Source: Paenibacillus hemerocallicola (GTDB lineage: Bacteria > Bacillota > Bacilli > Paenibacillales > NBRC-103111). Taken from it: a stretch of 64,000 nucleotides of DNA. Numbering within the stretch: position 1 is the first letter of the stretch; each line of letters begins with the position of its first letter. Under the pieces are notes generated by a model that saw nothing but the letters and a program-made list of their open reading frames with translations, did not search any database and was not told the origin of the DNA. The translations under genes were made by a program, and so were the position numbers. The stretch covers positions 95,388 through 159,387 of the forward strand of contig NZ_VDCQ01000012.1 of assembly GCF_006265175.1 (NCBI RefSeq), written 5' to 3'. Below, in pieces: positions 44,101 through 51,898 of the stretch.

Positions 44101-44150
44101 TATGAGCAATTATTCATATGTATTATATGCCACCGTTATTATTGTTGCAA
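44101..44150 (-). promoter_or_regulatory. CzrA/SmtB-type operator and promoter of the zinc exporter gene
   Basis: On the minus strand -35 TTGCAA (44145-44150), a 17-bp spacer and -10 TATAAT (44122-44127) precede czcD. At 44101-44120 lies TATGAGCAATTATTCATATG, which fits the imperfect inverted repeat TATGAA...TTCATA bound by ArsR-family zinc sensors. It covers the predicted transcription start. Confidence 0.8.
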
Positions 44151-44239
44151 GCACGAAGTTTATATACGTAAAAGAAGGGGATTTTATAGGCTAAATCCGC
44201 GCCGGAACGCCCTATAGGAAAAACCTGTCGGAAATTTGG

Positions 44240-44266
44240 TATAATACATACAGCGAACAAGGTTCG
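44240..44266 (+). promoter_or_regulatory. -10 and short palindrome before the ArsR gene
   Basis: TATAAT (44240-44245) lies 45 bp before the start codon. Just after it CGAACAAGGTTCG (44254-44266) is a 5-bp-arm palindrome that could be a second operator. No good -35 is seen. Confidence 0.4.
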
Positions 44267-44289
44267 ATTAAGCCGGAGGTGGTGTCAAG

Positions 44290-44655
44290 GTGGAGAAATT
44301 ATTGCATGATTCTTGCGACGATACATGTACGGGAACGGAGACGGATTTGCAAAACGTGAAGCTGACGATGATCACGGAGACGGCCGCCGCCGACATGGCC
44401 GATTTATTCAAAGCGCTCGGTGACCCGACGCGGGTGAAGCTGATTTACGCGATGCTGAACAAAGAATTGTGCGTCCATGATTTGTCCGTGCTGCTGGAAA
44501 TGGGACAATCCGCCATTTCCCATCAGCTTCGTTATTTGCGCAATTTACGGATCGTGAAACGGCGCAAAGCGGGGAAAACGGTCTATTATTCGTTGGACGA
44601 CGACCATATCGAACAAATATTCGTACAAACGCTGCAGCATTTGAAGCATCCCTGA
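44290..44655 (+). CDS. ArsR/SmtB-family metal-sensing repressor with two metal sites
   Basis: The product is 121 aa starting at GTG 44290 (CCGGAGG ~10 nt upstream). The winged helix (~35-100) reads LFKALGDPTRVKLIYAML and SVLLEMGQSAISHQLRYLR. The alpha-5 zinc site is complete: Asp104-x-His106 and His117-xx-His120, the spacing known from CzrA. An alpha-3N-type site is also suggested by N-terminal Cys9 and Cys13 together with Cys61-x-His63 in ELCVHDLS, as in CadC but with His replacing one Cys. It probably represses czcD and itself, releasing DNA when Zn2+ (or Cd2+/Co2+) binds. Confidence 0.9.
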   Translation: MEKLLHDSCDDTCTGTETDLQNVKLTMITETAAADMADLFKALGDPTRVKLIYAMLNKELCVHDLSVLLEMGQSAISHQLRYLRNLRIVKRRKAGKTVYYSLDDDHIEQIFVQTLQHLKHP

Positions 44656-44663
44656 AAAGATTG

Positions 44664-44693
44664 TTGACATACCCTTGGGGGGTATTGTATGAT
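44664..44693 (+). promoter_or_regulatory. CsoR-type operator inside the copZ promoter
   Basis: TTGACA (44664-44669), an 18-bp spacer and TATGAT (44688-44693) form the promoter. The spacer holds the inverted repeat ATACCCTTGGGGGGTAT (44669-44685), matching the TACCCC...GGGGTA pattern bound by the Cu(I)-sensor CsoR. Bound CsoR would block RNA polymerase until copper arrives. Confidence 0.8.
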
Positions 44694-44829
44694 TGGAGAT
44701 GTAAGGCGGAATAAATGGCGATGGAATACTAGGCGGCCGTCCGGACAATCAGTAGTGCCAACGGATCACATCGCGTAACGGGATTTCATCATATCGGAGA
44801 AAGATAAACGGAGACAGGGAGGTTTCAGC

Positions 44830-45030
44830 ATGCAAAACGTAAATTTGAAAGTCGATGGAATGTCCTGCGGACATTGTGTGAATTCTATAGAAGGAGCCGT
44901 CAAGAAGCTGGGAGCATCCGCCAAGGTGGATCTGGACAGCAAATCGGTATCGCTTCAATTCGACGAGTCGAAAGTGACGCTGGAAGCGATCAAAACGGCT
45001 ATCGAAGACCAAGGGTACGACGTCGTTTAA
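44830..45030 (+). CDS. copZ: Copper chaperone CopZ
   Basis: The product is 66 aa with GGGAGG before ATG 44830. It is a single heavy-metal-associated domain: VDGMSCGHCVNSIEGAV holds the Cu(I)-binding Cys13-xx-Cys16, and the C-terminus IKTAIEDQGYDV completes the ferredoxin-like fold. It carries Cu(I) to the CopA pump encoded 95 bp downstream. A CsoR-type operator lies in its promoter. In Bacillus the order csoR-copZ-copA is usual; here csoR is absent and an ArsR gene stands upstream. Confidence 0.93.
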   Translation: MQNVNLKVDGMSCGHCVNSIEGAVKKLGASAKVDLDSKSVSLQFDESKVTLEAIKTAIEDQGYDVV

Positions 45031-45039
45031 GTAGTCGGA

Positions 45040-45069
45040 GGAGCCATCTGCCGGTGGCTCCATCCTTTT
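45040..45069 (+). terminator. Terminator after copZ
   Basis: GGAGCCA pairs with TGGCTCC around an 8-nt loop, followed by ATCCTTTT. It could partly uncouple copZ from copA. Confidence 0.6.
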
Positions 45070-45074
45070 ACCGC

Positions 45075-45104
45075 GCAACATACCCTATGGGGGTAATGTA
45101 TCAT
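45075..45104 (+). promoter_or_regulatory. CsoR-type operator inside the copA promoter
   Basis: TACCCTATGGGGGTA (45081-45095) lies in the 18-bp spacer between GCAACA (45075-45080) and TATCAT (45099-45104), the same layout as before copZ. The -35 is weak. Confidence 0.75.
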
Positions 45105-45124
45105 AACGAGCAAAGGTGATGACT

Positions 45125-47557
45125 ATGAGCACGAGCACGATACATGCAGAGCGTTCGGAACAGACCACGATGCAAATAACCGGAATGACTTGCGCCGCAT
45201 GCGCAAACCGTATCGAGAAAGGCTTGAACAAGCTGGACGGCGTATCGGAGGCCAGCGTCAACTTCACGATGGAGCAGGCGTCGGTTCGATTCGATCCGTC
45301 CAAGGTCGATATCGGGCGGCTGGAGCAAAAAATTGAAGACCTTGGATATGGAACCGTTAAACAGACCGTCGAGCTGCAAATCGGCGGGATGACGTGCGCG
45401 GCTTGCGCGGCCCGGATCGAGAAAGGGTTGAACAAGCTGCCGGGCGTCCAAAGGGCGACAGTCAATTTTGCGCTCGAGACCGCTCGCGTCGACTATAGTC
45501 CGACCGGCGCAACGCTCCAGGATATGATCCGCAAGGTGGAGCAGCTCGGTTACAAAGCGAAGACGAAGGAACAAGCGAACGATGCGGGCGCTCACCGGGA
45601 ACGGGAAATCCGCAAGCAGAAACGGAAGCTGACGGTTTCCGCGGTATTATCGCTGCCGTTATTATGGGCGATGGTCGGACATTTCTCGTTTACTTCCTGG
45701 ATATGGGTGCCTGAGCTGTTCATGAATCCATGGTTTCAGCTGGCGCTGGCTACTCCGGTGCAGTTCGCGATCGGCAAGCCGTTCTACACGGGAGCTTACA
45801 AGGCATTGCGCAACGGCAGCGCCAATATGGATGTGCTTGTCGCGCTAGGGACATCGGCCGCTTATTTCTACAGTCTGTATTTGACGATTCGTTCCATCGG
45901 GCAGCATATGCACCAAGTCGACATGTATTACGAGACGAGCTCCGTGCTGATTACGCTCATCCTGCTCGGCAAGCTGTTCGAAGCGCTGGCCAAAGGCCGT
46001 TCGTCGGAAGCGATCAAGACGCTGATTGGTCTTCAGGCCAAAACGGCGCTCGTCGTCCGGGATGGAACTGAAGTCAGCATTACGGTGGAAGAAGTAATTG
46101 CGGGCGATATTGTACTCGTGAAGCCGGGAGAGAAAATTCCCGTAGACGGCGAAGTGCTGGAAGGAGTATCTGCCGTAGACGAATCGATGCTGACCGGGGA
46201 AAGCATCCCAGTCGACAAGCATACGGGAGATTCCGTATTCGGGGCCACATTGAACAAAAACGGGGCGCTCCGCATGCGCGCAACCAAAATCGGGAAAGAA
46301 ACGGCACTATCGCAAATTATAAAAGTCGTGGAAGAGGCGCAAGGCTCCAAAGCGCCGATTCAACGCATCGCCGACGTCATATCGGGCATATTCGTGCCGA
46401 TCGTCGTAGGGGTCGCGGTCCTTGCTTTTCTTCTCTGGTATTTCGCTTTCGATTCAGGCGATTTTGCCGGCGCATTGGAAAAATCGATTGCGGTATTGGT
46501 CATAGCTTGTCCTTGCGCGCTGGGTCTCGCTACGCCTACTTCCATTATGGCCGGATCCGGCAGGGCTGCGGAGCTGGGCATCTTGTTCAAAGGCGGCGAG
46601 CATCTGGAGGCGGCGCACCGCGTAGATGCGGTCGTACTGGACAAAACGGGAACAGTCACGAAGGGAAAGCCTGAGCTCACGGATATCCGGATAGAGCCCG
46701 ACTGGGAAGAGTCGCAATTGCTCGCCTGGATCGGTTCGGCCGAACGGAATTCCGAGCATCCGTTGGCAGAGGCGATCGTAAGCGGCATTCGCAACCGCGG
46801 GATCGACTTGCCGGGCTCCGAAGCTTTCGAAGCGATCCCGGGTTTTGGCATTAAAGCGACAGTGGATGGTAACGAGCTATTGATCGGTACCCGGAAGCTG
46901 ATGGACCGCTATGACATTCCGATCGGGACGGTCGTTTCCGAAATGAACCTGCTCGAGGAGCAAGGCAAAACGGCCATGCTGGCGGCTGTAAACGGGAGAC
47001 TCGCGGCTATGCTGGCCGTTGCCGATACGATTAAGGAGACGTCCAAGGAAGCCGTCTCCCGCTTGAAGGAAATGGGACTGGAAGTGATTATGATTACGGG
47101 CGATAACGAGCGAACGGCCCGGGCGATCGCATCCGAAGCCGGCATTGAGCACGTGCTTGCCGAAGTGTTGCCGGAAGGGAAGGCGGCGGAAGTGAAGAAA
47201 CTGCAAGAAGCGGGACGCAAAGTCGCCATGATCGGCGACGGGATCAATGATGCTCCCGCACTCGCTACGGCGGACACCGGCATGGCCGTCGGCACCGGAA
47301 CCGACGTGGCGATCGCTTCCGCCGACGTCACGCTTATGCGCGGAGATTTGAACGGAATACCGGATGCGATCCTGATGAGCAAAAAAACGATGGCGAACAT
47401 TAAGCAAAATTTGTTCTGGGCGCTTGCTTACAATATAATAGGCATTCCGATCGCGGCCATCGGATTTCTCGCTCCTTGGCTCGCCGGAGCGGCAATGGCG
47501 CTCAGCTCCGTATCCGTCGTCCTGAACGCCCTGCGCTTGCAGCGCATCAAGCTATAG
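45125..47557 (+). CDS. copA: Copper-exporting P-type ATPase CopA
   Basis: The product is 810 aa from ATG 45125 (AAAGG 8 nt upstream; GTG 45116 and ATG 45119 overlap that site). Two N-terminal metal-binding domains carry Cys23/Cys26 and Cys91/Cys94 (each GMTCAAC). Eight helices include the Cu(I) transport motif [15 protein letters not shown]. Phosphorylation site [15 protein letters not shown] actuator loop (MLTGESIPV), SEHPL (nucleotide-site His-Pro) and [10 protein letters not shown] are intact. It pumps Cu(I) (and Ag(I)) out of the cytoplasm. Confidence 0.96.
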   Translation: MSTSTIHAERSEQTTMQITGMTCAACANRIEKGLNKLDGVSEASVNFTMEQASVRFDPSKVDIGRLEQKIEDLGYGTVKQTVELQIGGMTCAACAARIEKGLNKLPGVQRATVNFALETARVDYSPTGATLQDMIRKVEQLGYKAKTKEQANDAGAHREREIRKQKRKLTVSAVLSLPLLWAMVGHFSFTSWIWVPELFMNPWFQLALATPVQFAIGKPFYTGAYKALRNGSANMDVLVALGTSAAYFYSLYLTIRSIGQHMHQVDMYYETSSVLITLILLGKLFEALAKGRSSEAIKTLIGLQAKTALVVRDGTEVSITVEEVIAGDIVLVKPGEKIPVDGEVLEGVSAVDESMLTGESIPVDKHTGDSVFGATLNKNGALRMRATKIGKETALSQIIKVVEEAQGSKAPIQRIADVISGIFVPIVVGVAVLAFLLWYFAFDSGDFAGALEKSIAVLVIACPCALGLATPTSIMAGSGRAAELGILFKGGEHLEAAHRVDAVVLDKTGTVTKGKPELTDIRIEPDWEESQLLAWIGSAERNSEHPLAEAIVSGIRNRGIDLPGSEAFEAIPGFGIKATVDGNELLIGTRKLMDRYDIPIGTVVSEMNLLEEQGKTAMLAAVNGRLAAMLAVADTIKETSKEAVSRLKEMGLEVIMITGDNERTARAIASEAGIEHVLAEVLPEGKAAEVKKLQEAGRKVAMIGDGINDAPALATADTGMAVGTGTDVAIASADVTLMRGDLNGIPDAILMSKKTMANIKQNLFWALAYNIIGIPIAAIGFLAPWLAGAAMALSSVSVVLNALRLQRIKL

Positions 47558-47578
47558 TAAATGGAGGAAAACAAACAA

Positions 47579-48406
47579 ATGAAGAAACGATTTTTTTTGA
47601 TCGGCCTGCTCATCCCGCTGCTGCTTGTATCCGCCTGCTCCAAATCCGCGGACCCCGTATCGAAAGGGCATGGCGAACACGGAGAACATTCGGGTGCGGG
47701 AGGCGAGCCGGCCTCCGACACGACCAAAGCCGTATGGAAGCTGTCCGCCTCGAAACCGCAGGCCGGCACGAATACGACGGTATCGGTACAAATCGAAGAC
47801 AAGCAAGGGAAGCCCGTACAGAAATTCGACCTCAATCATGAGAAAATGATGCATTTGATTATCGTCAGCAAAGATTTGTCGTATTTCGACCATATTCATC
47901 CGGAGTATAAAGGAGACGGGAGATTCGAGATCGGTACGCAGTTTCCCGCAGGCGGGGACTACAAGCTGTTAGCCGATTACTTGCCGACCGGCGGCGCTGC
48001 AACGACGAAAAGCGAGTGGGTATCGGCGGAAGGAAAGGCCGCCGCTTCCGCGCCTATCGCTGCGGACGGCAAGCTCGTCAAGTCGGTGAACGGCAAAGAG
48101 GTGACGCTTACCTACGATCGTTTGACGGCGGGGACGGATATCCAATTGAACTTCCGGCTGACGGACGAGAAGACGAAGCAGCCGATTACCGATCTGCAGC
48201 CCTACCTGGGAGCGGTCGGACACGTAGTCATACTGAGCGCCGATGCCGAACAATATTTGCATGTCCATCCGACCGACGAGAAAGCGAAAGGACCTGACGC
48301 GAAATTCCAAACCCGATTTCCGAAGAGCGGATTGTACAAGATTTGGGGGCAATTCCAACAAAACGGTCAAACGTTCGTAGTACCTTTTGTCGTCAACGTA
48401 CCGTAA
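47579..48406 (+). CDS. Lipoprotein with duplicated Met/His copper-type domain
   Basis: The product is 275 aa from ATG 47579 (GGAGG 11 nt before; ATG 47561 overlaps it). Signal peptide with lipobox Cys20 (LLVSAC), then a His/Gly/Glu linker (GHGEHGEHSG). Two similar beta domains follow, each with a strand 'H.ii.S.D...f.HiHPe': NHEKMMHLIIVSKDLSYFDHIHPEY and GAVGHVVILSADAEQYLHVHPT. These clusters of Met and His suggest Cu or Ag binding. The gene is 21 bp after copA, so it is the third member of the copper operon. It may buffer or oxidise copper outside the membrane. The family resembles YtkA/FixH-like domains; the role is inferred. Confidence 0.75.
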   Translation: MKKRFFLIGLLIPLLLVSACSKSADPVSKGHGEHGEHSGAGGEPASDTTKAVWKLSASKPQAGTNTTVSVQIEDKQGKPVQKFDLNHEKMMHLIIVSKDLSYFDHIHPEYKGDGRFEIGTQFPAGGDYKLLADYLPTGGAATTKSEWVSAEGKAAASAPIAADGKLVKSVNGKEVTLTYDRLTAGTDIQLNFRLTDEKTKQPITDLQPYLGAVGHVVILSADAEQYLHVHPTDEKAKGPDAKFQTRFPKSGLYKIWGQFQQNGQTFVVPFVVNVP

Positions 48407-48431
48407 TGCGGTATAAAGTAGCAAAAAAAGG

Positions 48432-48460
48432 AAACAGGCCGCCAAGTGCAGCCTGTTTTT
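48432..48460. terminator. Bidirectional terminator after the copper lipoprotein
   Basis: AAACAGGC pairs with GCCTGTTT, with AAAAAAAGG on the left and TTTTT on the right, between convergent genes. Confidence 0.75.
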
Positions 48461-48474
48461 GCTGACGAGAAAAA

Positions 48475-49728
48475 TTATTGCTGAACGGGACCTTTGCTGA
48501 TCCAGAACGTAACATGGCTGCCTTTCTCCACTTGTTCGTTCGGAGTCGGCTCCTGCTTGAATACGGTCCCGGCCGGTTGACTGTTGACTTCCAAATAATA
48601 CGTATAGCGCAGACCCGTTTCGAGCGCCATTTTCTCTGCCGCTTCTTTGGGCAGGCCGGTCAATGTCGGAACTCCGACGATAGGCTGACTTTCGGAAGGG
48701 GGAACGGAAACGGTTTTTTGTTTATTGGTTTCTTCCGCCGTTTTTTGCGGTGTCGTCGTTTGCGGACGATGCTCGACGATTACCGGGTCGGCCGGCTTCG
48801 ATCTGTCGCGGTTCATCGTTTCGACGAGAAGTACGAAAGCGCCCGCGAATACGGCTAACCCCACAGCCGAGAAAGAAATGCCCAACCAGACCTTTTTGCC
48901 TATTTTGAACCAGCGGGCCCTGGAAGGAGGACGCGATTCCCGTTCCTCTTCCATATAGGCCGCAGGCTCCTCTTCAATCTGTGGTGGCGCGGACCATGTT
49001 TGGACCGGAGCAGCCCGCTCTTCGCGGGCGGCCACCGATGACTTAGGCTGAAGCAGCGATTGGGTAAATTGAACGAATGAAACGAGAGTGATCCTTTCCT
49101 TCCATGCATCCGTTACTGCGGCGACGACCTCTTCTTTTTTCTTCGTGGGGAGCTCCAGAGCCCGCAGCAGGTTGGTCGAGAACGTCTCGGCGTCTGCCGG
49201 AACGTAATCCGATCTCGTCATCAGTTGAACGAACAGCTGACTTAACCTTTTGGAAATTTTATTAGGCTGTTCCGGGCGGTCCCACGTATTGATCACATTA
49301 ATCGTACCGTCTTCGGTAATCCATATGTTGCCCGGATCGAGCGAGAAGTTGAGATGCCTCTCCTCCGCCGCGTCCAGCAATGCCTGGCCGAGTGCAGAGA
49401 TCATGACCGTCGTTTCTTTGAAGGACGGAGGATGGTTGCGGACGAATTGCCGGAAGGAGCTCCCGGGCTTATAGGAAATGACCACATGGATATAACCGGA
49501 GCCGACTTCGATGTCCAGAACATGCAAAAAGGGCGAGTCGGTCGCTCCTTGTTGAGCCGCGCTCCCCAGCCTGCCGATATATTGTTGTACCGCGCTTTCT
49601 CCTTGAAGCTGTACCTCATATATAAAAACCGATCGCTGAAGCGATAAATCCTTTCCTTCATACAACTGGCCGTCATGAATCGGGCCCAGAAGCTGCTTCA
49701 GTTCGTACCGGTTTGAAATAGGCTTCAT
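48475..49728 (-). CDS. Membrane pseudokinase with C-terminal PASTA domain
   Basis: The product is 417 aa from ATG 49728 (GAGGTGATTTT upstream). Residues ~6-230 follow a Ser/Thr kinase fold but lack key residues: the VAIK lysine position reads VFIY, HRD is replaced by H-L-N in RHLNFSLDPGNIWI (His125), and the DFG position reads INVINTWD. A helix spans ~279-303 and one PASTA domain ~352-413 (VPTLTGLPKEAAEKMALETGL), then SKGPVQQ. It looks like a catalytically dead relative of PrkC-type kinases. It may sense muropeptides and act by binding other proteins. It is divergent from the LCP gene. Confidence 0.8.
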   Translation of the reverse strand: MKPISNRYELKQLLGPIHDGQLYEGKDLSLQRSVFIYEVQLQGESAVQQYIGRLGSAAQQGATDSPFLHVLDIEVGSGYIHVVISYKPGSSFRQFVRNHPPSFKETTVMISALGQALLDAAEERHLNFSLDPGNIWITEDGTINVINTWDRPEQPNKISKRLSQLFVQLMTRSDYVPADAETFSTNLLRALELPTKKKEEVVAAVTDAWKERITLVSFVQFTQSLLQPKSSVAAREERAAPVQTWSAPPQIEEEPAAYMEEERESRPPSRARWFKIGKKVWLGISFSAVGLAVFAGAFVLLVETMNRDRSKPADPVIVEHRPQTTTPQKTAEETNKQKTVSVPPSESQPIVGVPTLTGLPKEAAEKMALETGLRYTYYLEVNSQPAGTVFKQEPTPNEQVEKGSHVTFWISKGPVQQ

Positions 49729-49996
49729 AACAAAATCACCTCATCATTCTTTCCTATTCCATACTATTCGTCGACGCGTTTCTTTTTATGGACAAAGTGT
49801 CCTCCTATGCTGTCGGTAAACGATAATTTTGCTTAGTGTAACACTCTTGAGGACTCCAATCAATACTAGGAATTTTTATTGTAAGGAAAACCGAAACATT
49901 AAACCTTTTTGCGGGTAAATACGTCTAAAAGTTGAGTGCATTCTACATATTCGTTCAAAAATCGACTTGAACGGTATATCGGGAGCGGGGAAAATC

Positions 49997-51082
49997 ATGA
50001 GGGCCAGACCGACCAAGCGAATGGGAAAAAAAATCGGGATCATCGCCGTCTCGATCGTCGGCGCATGTCTCGTCGGCGCGGCGATTTATGCCGGCAGTTT
50101 GGTACACAAAGCGGATACCGCTTTAAATCTGATTTCGGCTTCCGGACCGTCCCAGCCTGCCCCGACGGACAGCAAGCCCGTTACAAAGGATGAGGCCCTC
50201 AAGCCGATTTCCTTTCTTATAGCGGGCGTCGACAATCGTGAAGGGGGCGGTGGCTCGATGAATACCGACGTCATGATGCTGGTCGCGCTGAATCCGGAGC
50301 ATCGTACCGCCACGATCGTTTCGCTGCCAAGGGATATGCAGCTGAAGCCGGAGAACATCTCTTCGCAGAAAGCGAACTATTACTATGCCTACTATTATAA
50401 CAAAGATCGAGACAACGCGATTACGAATACGAGAACCTTTTTCAGCGAGCTGCTGCATGTTCCGATCGACTATATGGCCGTAATCAATTTCGACGGATTC
50501 CGGAAACTGGTCGACGAGCTCGGCGGCCTTCAGATCGATGTCGATATGGATATGAGATACGTCGATGAAGAAGACGGGACGAACATCAATTTGAAGAAAG
50601 GCATGCAGAAGTTGAAAGGAAAAGAGACTCTCGACTTCGTCCGATACCGGAAATCGAATGAAGGAACCGCCGAATCTTCCGATCTTGCGCGGAATGGCCG
50701 CCAGCAGCAGGTGCTCAGCCAATTGCTCGACAAGCTTACTTCCTTTAACGGCATCTCGCAGTGGGGGGACGTGCTCGACATTGCCGGACAAAGCGTAAGA
50801 ACCGATGTGCCCGAATCCCGCATCCGCGAATGGATCACCCAATTTCGTAAGCTGAAGCCTGAGCATATCGAATTTGTACCGCTGGAAGGAAAATGGGAAA
50901 GTCCTTATATCGTTCCGACCGAAACGGATCTGGACGCGGCTTTGACGGCGCTTCGTACCCGGCTCGAGCTGCCGGACCAAACGATCAAGGAAAGTCAATC
51001 TTATCCGTTATCCAAAGTAGTTCGGGTAGAATCATCGGATTCGAAAACGGTTACCAAAGACACATACAATAAATCGCGATAA
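49997..51082 (+). CDS. LCP-family (LytR-CpsA-Psr) cell-wall polymer transferase
   Basis: The product is 361 aa from ATG 49997 (GAGCGGGG upstream). A membrane helix spans ~13-35. The LCP domain (~65-240) has PISFLIAGVDNREGGGG, NTDVMMLVALN, IVSLPRDMQL and LDFVRYRKS, whose Asp and Arg residues bind the polyprenyl pyrophosphate. Such enzymes attach teichoic acid or other glycopolymers to peptidoglycan outside the membrane. The C-terminal part (~250-361) is family-typical but without extra domains. It is divergent from the pseudokinase across 268 bp. Confidence 0.92.
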   Translation: MRARPTKRMGKKIGIIAVSIVGACLVGAAIYAGSLVHKADTALNLISASGPSQPAPTDSKPVTKDEALKPISFLIAGVDNREGGGGSMNTDVMMLVALNPEHRTATIVSLPRDMQLKPENISSQKANYYYAYYYNKDRDNAITNTRTFFSELLHVPIDYMAVINFDGFRKLVDELGGLQIDVDMDMRYVDEEDGTNINLKKGMQKLKGKETLDFVRYRKSNEGTAESSDLARNGRQQQVLSQLLDKLTSFNGISQWGDVLDIAGQSVRTDVPESRIREWITQFRKLKPEHIEFVPLEGKWESPYIVPTETDLDAALTALRTRLELPDQTIKESQSYPLSKVVRVESSDSKTVTKDTYNKSR

Positions 51083-51195
51083 AGGGTTTGCTGCATGTAG
51101 GGCAGTCGAACATCGGACAGTGATGCGACAATTGCCGGGACGTGTAAGCCGATCAATAGGTTAATGTGGCGCGATCATCGCGGTAAACGAACATG

Positions 51196-51237
51196 GACTG
51201 TTTCCGGGAATATTTTCCGGAGATAGTCTTTTTTTTG
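51196..51237 (+). terminator. Probable terminator after the LCP gene
   Basis: GACTGTTTCCGG pairs imperfectly with CCGGAGATAGTC around an AT-rich loop, then TTTTTTTT. Confidence 0.65.
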
Positions 51238-51304
51238 TGTGAAAACTTTATCCGCCTACAATATGGAGGCCCCTTATTGAAGCGTGGTGCAACGTGTTGC
51301 CGCA

Positions 51305-51587
51305 AATAGTGGAACTATATTTCGTTATTGTCCCGAATACCTTTACACTCTTGAAGATAACGGAACCGACTTCCGTTATCTTAATCTTTCCGGGTGAAAA
51401 TGATCATGAACAGCGGAATAGCGGAACAGTTTTCCGTTATGTTGCAATCAACACGATTGCTTGGGTCAACAGCATACTCCAGTTCCGCTATTTATCGAAA
51501 TCGGTCCCGCATGGCGTCGGCAAAGGCAGGCGGCTTTCACCGATCATGCGGTACATGCACGCTTTACGCGAATTATGCTGTCGTAGT
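51305..51587. repeat. Four-palindrome intergenic element, copy 2
   Basis: Palindromic units start at 51305, 51356, 51417 and 51468 (steps 51, 61 and 51 bp). The second, GATAACGGAA-ccgac-TTCCGTTATC, is perfect. A conserved flank continues to about 51587 (GGCTTTCACCGATCATGCG at 51531-51549; GCGAATTATGCTG). The reverse complement of 61036-61320 aligns with it along the whole length. A frame of about 120 codons crosses it but matches only the other copy of the repeat, so I do not call it a gene. Confidence 0.75.
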
Positions 51588-51677
51588 TTTGCGTCAAAAA
51601 TAAATCAGAATAGAATCAGAATTATTCGAAGTAACGAAACTATACGAGTTATTTGTTCGAATTGATTAAAAATACGG

Positions 51678-51706
51678 TTGACATCCCCAAATAATGTCAT
51701 TATAAT
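51678..51706 (+). promoter_or_regulatory. Consensus sigma-A promoter for the binding-protein locus
   Basis: TTGACA (51678-51683), a 17-bp spacer and TATAAT (51701-51706) are both perfect. The transcript would begin near 51713, giving an untranslated leader of about 185 nt before ATG 51899. Confidence 0.85.
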
Positions 51707-51769
51707 CACGCATAGAAGGAAATCAGAACGAAATCACAAAGAAAAAGTACGACGGATAAGGAAAGCAAA

Positions 51770-51844
51770 ATGAACATGTCATGGACTGTTGGAGGAGCGA
51801 ATTTTGCCGCCAAAAAAGAAAACGCTTACATATTTTTGATATAA
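51770..51844 (+). CDS. Possible 24-residue leader peptide
   Basis: ATG 51770 is preceded by AAGGAAA and reads MNMSWTVGGANFAAKKENAY followed by four residues and TAA. It lies in the long leader of the binding-protein message and its second half overlaps the cre box. It could be a leader ORF or chance. No known family. Confidence 0.3.
   Translation: MNMSWTVGGANFAAKKENAYIFLI
51817..51830 (+). promoter_or_regulatory. cre box in the leader of the binding-protein gene
   Basis: AGAAAACGCTTACA matches 13 of 14 cre positions. It lies about 105 bp downstream of the predicted transcription start, a position used by CcpA as a roadblock to elongation. Confidence 0.6.
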
Positions 51845-51898
51845 GGGCATAATTTAGCCTTTATATAGATAATGGGTCGAGAAAAGGGAGGAGCCTTC

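Noticed and set aside
51305..51492. CRISPR array
   Set aside because: The repeated units are palindromes of changing sequence with steps of 51-61 bp and only four copies; there are no identical repeats, unique spacers or cas genes.
51294..51665. Open frame of 123 codons (+) and a related one at 60981-61259 (-)
   Set aside because: Their similarity (shared G-T-V-F-R-Y and Q-F-R-Y segments) comes from the palindromic repeat element itself; neither has an RBS or a known domain. I treat them as repeat DNA.
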